A stretch of DNA of 9,045 nucleotides from Sulfurimonas sp. (GTDB lineage Bacteria; Campylobacterota; Campylobacteria; Campylobacterales; Sulfurimonadaceae): assembly GCF_023229105.1 (NCBI RefSeq), contig NZ_JALNZY010000081.1, positions 1-9,045 of the forward strand, written 5' to 3'. Below, piece after piece: positions 6,450 through 9,045 of the stretch. The stretch's first letter is position 1; each line of letters opens with the position of its first letter. A program made the translations under genes and the position numbers. The notes below the pieces were generated by a model. It saw nothing but the letters and a program-made list of their open reading frames with translations, had not been told where the DNA came from and searched no databases.

Positions 6450-7790
6450 CTACTCTAAAAAGTATTTTTTTATTAGACTCTCGAGCTCTTTTTTTAGCTC
6501 CTCCTTTTGTTTTAGTCTGGCATCTGTATATAGTTTATTGGAAATTTTAATAAAATGATTTAACAACTCCCCGTCAAATTGGCTATTATAACCATCTTTT
6601 AAAATCTCGATACTTTTTTCATAACTAAACGGCTCTTTATAAGGTCTTTTTGAAGTTAGTGCATCAAATACATCAACAATAGCAAATATTCTAGCTGTAA
6701 TTGGTATCTCCTTGTTTTTTACTTTGTTTGGGTAACCGCTTCCGTCATACCTTTCATGGTGATATAAAATTACAGCCTTAGCATCTTCTAGCCAACTGTC
6801 ATCGTTGACAAGTTCAACTCCTTTAACCACATGGCTTCTCATTATTTCAAACTCTTCCTCATTTAAACTTCCATTTTTTAGAAGGATATTGTCGGATATT
6901 CCTATCTTTCCAACATCATGCAAAAAGGCTCCTTTTATTAACACTTTAATATTTTCATTGTCTAGATTTATGCTTTGTGCAAATTTAATTGCGTAGAGAG
7001 TTACTCTGTAGTTATGCTCATTTGTATCACTATCTCTAAGGGCAATTGCATTACCCAGAGTATTAATCGTCATAATATTGCTAGATAAAAGCTCTAGTCT
7101 GTGTGCATTTAGCTTTTTATATGCAAAATATATGAGCGGAAATATCAGAAGAGAAAAAATAAATATTGTCAACATTACGGTTACTATTGTTGTAAATATG
7201 CCTTGTTTAAATCTTTCAACGACAATTGGTTCTATATAAGAGATACCCTCGATATACCCGAGTAGTCTGTTTGATTTATATATAGGGTAGAAAATCTGCA
7301 TAAAATTATGTTTATCTGAAATTTCAAAAAAGTTATAATTCATTTTTTTAGATGTCGGAAAATTATGCCCAATAAGCTTGTAGTCGGTTTGAATGAGTTT
7401 TAGTTTGTTTGCAAATTTTTCTTCTGCAGAAGCGACTTTGAAAAACTTCTCTTTTTTATCATCATATATTTCAATAGTAATAAATCCGAGTTGCTCCATT
7501 AATACTTTAACATCTTCTTTAAGTATTTTCATATCTGTGAATTTTAGGTTTTCGCTGTACTTATCCAATCTCTCATCCACATTTGTTCTAATCTCGTCTG
7601 CTAGGGATGTATAAAAGGTGTACTGTTGAAAATTGATTATAAATATAGTGCTTATTATGCTGATAAATATAACGGAGAAGAGAGCTCTTTTAAAAAAGGA
7701 GCTGACAATGTTATTGCTATTTATATCCAGAATAGATTTGAGTTTATTTAATCCAAAATTAATGATAGATTTTTTTTGGTTGTTAGTCAT
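6450..7790 (-). CDS. Membrane-bound HD-GYP domain protein (putative c-di-GMP phosphodiesterase)
   Basis: This 446-residue signalling protein is predicted to degrade cyclic di-GMP in response to a periplasmic cue. Residues about 35-54 are a membrane helix. Residues about 57-195 form a periplasmic sensor region with a Cache/PAS-like pattern (FITIEIYDD, then MQIFYPIYKSNRLLGYIEG). A second membrane helix spans about 200-223. The HD-GYP domain (about 240-415) has DTNEH (His259), LHDVGKIGI (HD at 291-292), RSHV (His320), HHERYDGSGYP (344-354) and DVFDALTSKRPYK, so the metal ligands and GYP loop are in place. The C-terminus is a Lys/Glu-rich helix. I chose the ATG at 7790 because AGGA lies seven bases upstream. 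An ATG at 7811 and a TTG at 7817 in the same frame lack a ribosome site and would add seven or nine residues. The gene stands alone, with its own upstream spacer. Confidence 0.92.
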   Translation of the reverse strand: MTNNQKKSIINFGLNKLKSILDINSNNIVSSFFKRALFSVIFISIISTIFIINFQQYTFYTSLADEIRTNVDERLDKYSENLKFTDMKILKEDVKVLMEQLGFITIEIYDDKKEKFFKVASAEEKFANKLKLIQTDYKLIGHNFPTSKKMNYNFFEISDKHNFMQIFYPIYKSNRLLGYIEGISYIEPIVVERFKQGIFTTIVTVMLTIFIFSLLIFPLIYFAYKKLNAHRLELLSSNIMTINTLGNAIALRDSDTNEHNYRVTLYAIKFAQSINLDNENIKVLIKGAFLHDVGKIGISDNILLKNGSLNEEEFEIMRSHVVKGVELVNDDSWLEDAKAVILYHHERYDGSGYPNKVKNKEIPITARIFAIVDVFDALTSKRPYKEPFSYEKSIEILKDGYNSQFDGELLNHFIKISNKLYTDARLKQKEELKKELESLIKKYFLE

Positions 7791-7819
7791 GAACAATCCT
7801 GATAAAAGCATCGACAATT

Positions 7820-7830
7820 TTTATATTTTA
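7820..7830 (-). promoter_or_regulatory. Possible -10 region of the HD-GYP gene
   Basis: The minus strand reads TAAAATATAAA here, offering TAAAAT or TATAAA as a -10 about 30-40 bases before the chosen ATG. The whole spacer is very AT-rich, so the exact box is uncertain. The arm of a TTACAA-N16-TTGTAA inverted repeat (7828-7855) overlaps it, which would fit a regulator site but may be chance. Confidence 0.25.
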
Positions 7831-7929
7831 CAATTTCGCCAATTTAATTTTGTAATACTATAGATAAATTCTATATTAATTACCCTTAAGTTATTTATTT
7901 ATAGTATATATATCTGGAGTATTGCAATA

Positions 7930-8787
7930 TTAGCCGCTAATAATCGGACTAAAAGCCTTTGTGCCAACACGAACCGTCTGTCCTATCGATAGTGTCCCGA
8001 CCTCTTCTTCGCTTACTACGACTTCTACTATTTGTTGAGCAATAGCGATGACAGCCACATGAATAACATCAACTTTAATGATGTCAAGAAGCTCCCCTTC
8101 AAAAGAAAATTTTGCCGAACCGCTAGTTTGAAGGAGTATCTCTTTTGGTGTGCCGTCATTTATGATTTGCCCTAGGTTAAGAACTACCGCACGGTTTGCT
8201 AGACGATATATCTCGCTAGGGTCATGGCTTACCATGATAGTGGTGGTAGCAAACTCTTTATGTAAAGAGAGTATCTCGTTTTGCAGTTTTGTTCTCATTT
8301 GCGGATCAAGAGCAGAGAGCGGCTCATCCATCAAAAGCAGTTTTGGAGAGTTCATCATAGCCCTACACAAGCTCACTCTCTGTTTTTGCCCGCCGCTTAG
8401 GGTATTTGGAAAGCGGTTTTTAAACGAAGTAAGACCTGTGATTTCTAAAAGGTGTGATGCTAAGGCTTTATCCTTTTTGACATACAAAAGGTTGTCTTTT
8501 ACGCTCATATTTGAAAAAAGTGCATAATCTTGAAATACAAAACCTATCTTTCTTTTTTGAGGAGCTAAATGTATCTTTTTATCACTATCCTGCCAAATCT
8601 CATCTCCTACTTGTATAACTCCTCTTGAGTCTTCAAGACCGGCTAAGATTCTAAGAAGTGTGGTTTTTCCGCTTCCACTTTGCCCTGCAAGTGCTACAAA
8701 ATCATTTTGTGCTATATTCAAATCTACTTGCAAGTTCATCTCTGCGCTACTTCCATAAAGTGCTTTTTGTATATTGATTGTTATCAT
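7930..8787 (-). CDS. modC: Molybdate ABC transporter ATP-binding protein
   Basis: ModC is the ATPase of the ModABC molybdate (and tungstate) importer. It sits on the cytoplasmic face and supplies Mo for molybdopterin enzymes such as nitrate reductase and formate dehydrogenase. At 285 residues it shows Walker A GQSGSGKTT (35-43), Q-loop VFQDYALF (Gln86), signature LSGGQKQR (130-137), Walker B LLLMDEP (150-156), D-loop SALD and the switch His188 in VSHDP. After residue about 225 comes a short TOBE/Mop-like oxyanion-binding domain (FEGELLD, then SIGQTVRVGTKAFSPI). It is shorter than E. coli ModC (about 350) because the linker and C-terminal part are reduced. I chose ATG at 8787, with GGA in TTGGAC upstream, over an in-frame TTG at 8799 that would overlap modB. 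It begins one base after the modB stop, so the two are coupled. A perfect palindrome TATTGCAATA (7920-7929) directly follows its stop. Confidence 0.93.
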   Translation of the reverse strand: MITINIQKALYGSSAEMNLQVDLNIAQNDFVALAGQSGSGKTTLLRILAGLEDSRGVIQVGDEIWQDSDKKIHLAPQKRKIGFVFQDYALFSNMSVKDNLLYVKKDKALASHLLEITGLTSFKNRFPNTLSGGQKQRVSLCRAMMNSPKLLLMDEPLSALDPQMRTKLQNEILSLHKEFATTTIMVSHDPSEIYRLANRAVVLNLGQIINDGTPKEILLQTSGSAKFSFEGELLDIIKVDVIHVAVIAIAQQIVEVVVSEEEVGTLSIGQTVRVGTKAFSPIISG

Positions 8788-8788
8788 G

Positions 8789-9045
8789 CTATTGTCCAAT
8801 CTTTTTCACATTAGCGTTAAAAATATAGACACTAATGAGTACCAAAAAACTAATTATCAGCATGATGGCACTATAAATATGCGCCGCACCGTAATCCATC
8901 ACTTCTACCATCTCATAAATAGCCACCGAAGCCACTTTTGTCTCCTCGGGGATACTTCCTCCCACCATTAAAACTACCCCAAACTCCCCGACAGTATGAG
9001 CAAATGTCACGATAATAGCAGTCATCAAGGCAGGTTTCATGTTTG
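8789..9045 (-). CDS. modB: Molybdate ABC transporter permease, C-terminal part (5' end beyond window)
   Basis: ModB is the membrane channel of the molybdate importer. Only the last 84 or so codons are visible, and the reading frame stays open to the right edge of the window. The coupling loop that contacts ModC is seen as FAHTVGEFGVVLMVGG, followed by SIPEETKVASVAIYE, which is the usual ModB pattern. A final membrane helix (IYSAIMLIISFLVLISVYIF) and a short cytoplasmic tail KKIGQ follow. Family members have about 220-230 residues, so roughly 140 are missing. The Met codon at 9040 is internal, not the start. It is followed one base later by modC; modA would be expected further right, outside the window. 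Confidence 0.92.
   Translation of the reverse strand, partial: NMKPALMTAIIVTFAHTVGEFGVVLMVGGSIPEETKVASVAIYEMVEVMDYGAAHIYSAIMLIISFLVLISVYIFNANVKKIGQ

Noticed and set aside
7833..7848. Sigma-54 promoter upstream of the HD-GYP gene (TTGGCG then TTGT on the minus strand)
   Set aside because: The spacing between the GG and the second element is about three bases too short for a -24/-12 promoter, and the GC of the -12 element is missing.
8150..8527. Open frame on the + strand inside modC
   Set aside because: It is antisense to the ABC signature and Walker B coding region, with no supporting start signal; an artefact of conserved coding.

Overview
The window is AT-rich, gene-dense DNA from a bacterium. 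It looks like a member of the Campylobacterota (Epsilonproteobacteria), most likely a Sulfurimonas-like free-living lineage. This rests on the 5S rRNA sequence, the strong A/T bias at third codon positions, promoters with a clear TATAAT -10 but no obvious -35, and the protein styles: a short ModC, an HD-GYP protein with a periplasmic sensor, and a YbjN-type domain. The genus is an inference; no alignment was run.

Layout, left to right. (1) Positions 1-114 are almost all of a 5S rRNA, the end of an rRNA operon on the + strand. (2) A 160-base AT-rich spacer carries a TATAAT promoter, followed by ung (uracil-DNA glycosylase, 275-940, +). (3) Converging on ung, and overlapping its 3' end by 8 bases, is a compact minus-strand operon of four genes spanning 6297 down to 933. 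In transcription order they are an unrecognised 437-residue protein, a cytosolic trypsin-like (HtrA-family) protease with a zinc ribbon and a YbjN-like C-terminal domain, an M3-family oligopeptidase (oligopeptidase A type), and an exported endonuclease/exonuclease/phosphatase (DNase I-fold) protein. The three junctions are 2, 2 and 0 bases. (4) A 152-base intergenic region holds two TATAAT boxes for that operon plus overlapping inverted repeats, one of which may end the next gene. (5) A single minus-strand gene encodes a membrane-anchored HD-GYP protein, a probable c-di-GMP phosphodiesterase. (6) The right edge carries the end of a molybdate uptake operon: the C-terminal part of modB, cut by the window edge, then a complete modC.

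How they may work together. ModB and ModC are parts of one ABC importer supplying molybdenum cofactor enzymes. The HD-GYP protein would link an external cue to c-di-GMP. In the four-gene operon, the serine protease and M3 oligopeptidase could act in sequence in the cytoplasm, the first cutting proteins and the second degrading the peptides. The first two proteins also seem to share a related domain: both contain Gly-Thr-Ala-Arg-Ile followed 40-42 residues later by a matching Leu-Ser/Thr-Tyr segment. This suggests a protease/partner pair and is the most interesting lead in the window. The rest is ordinary housekeeping and accessory gene content. No mobile element, CRISPR array or tRNA was seen.
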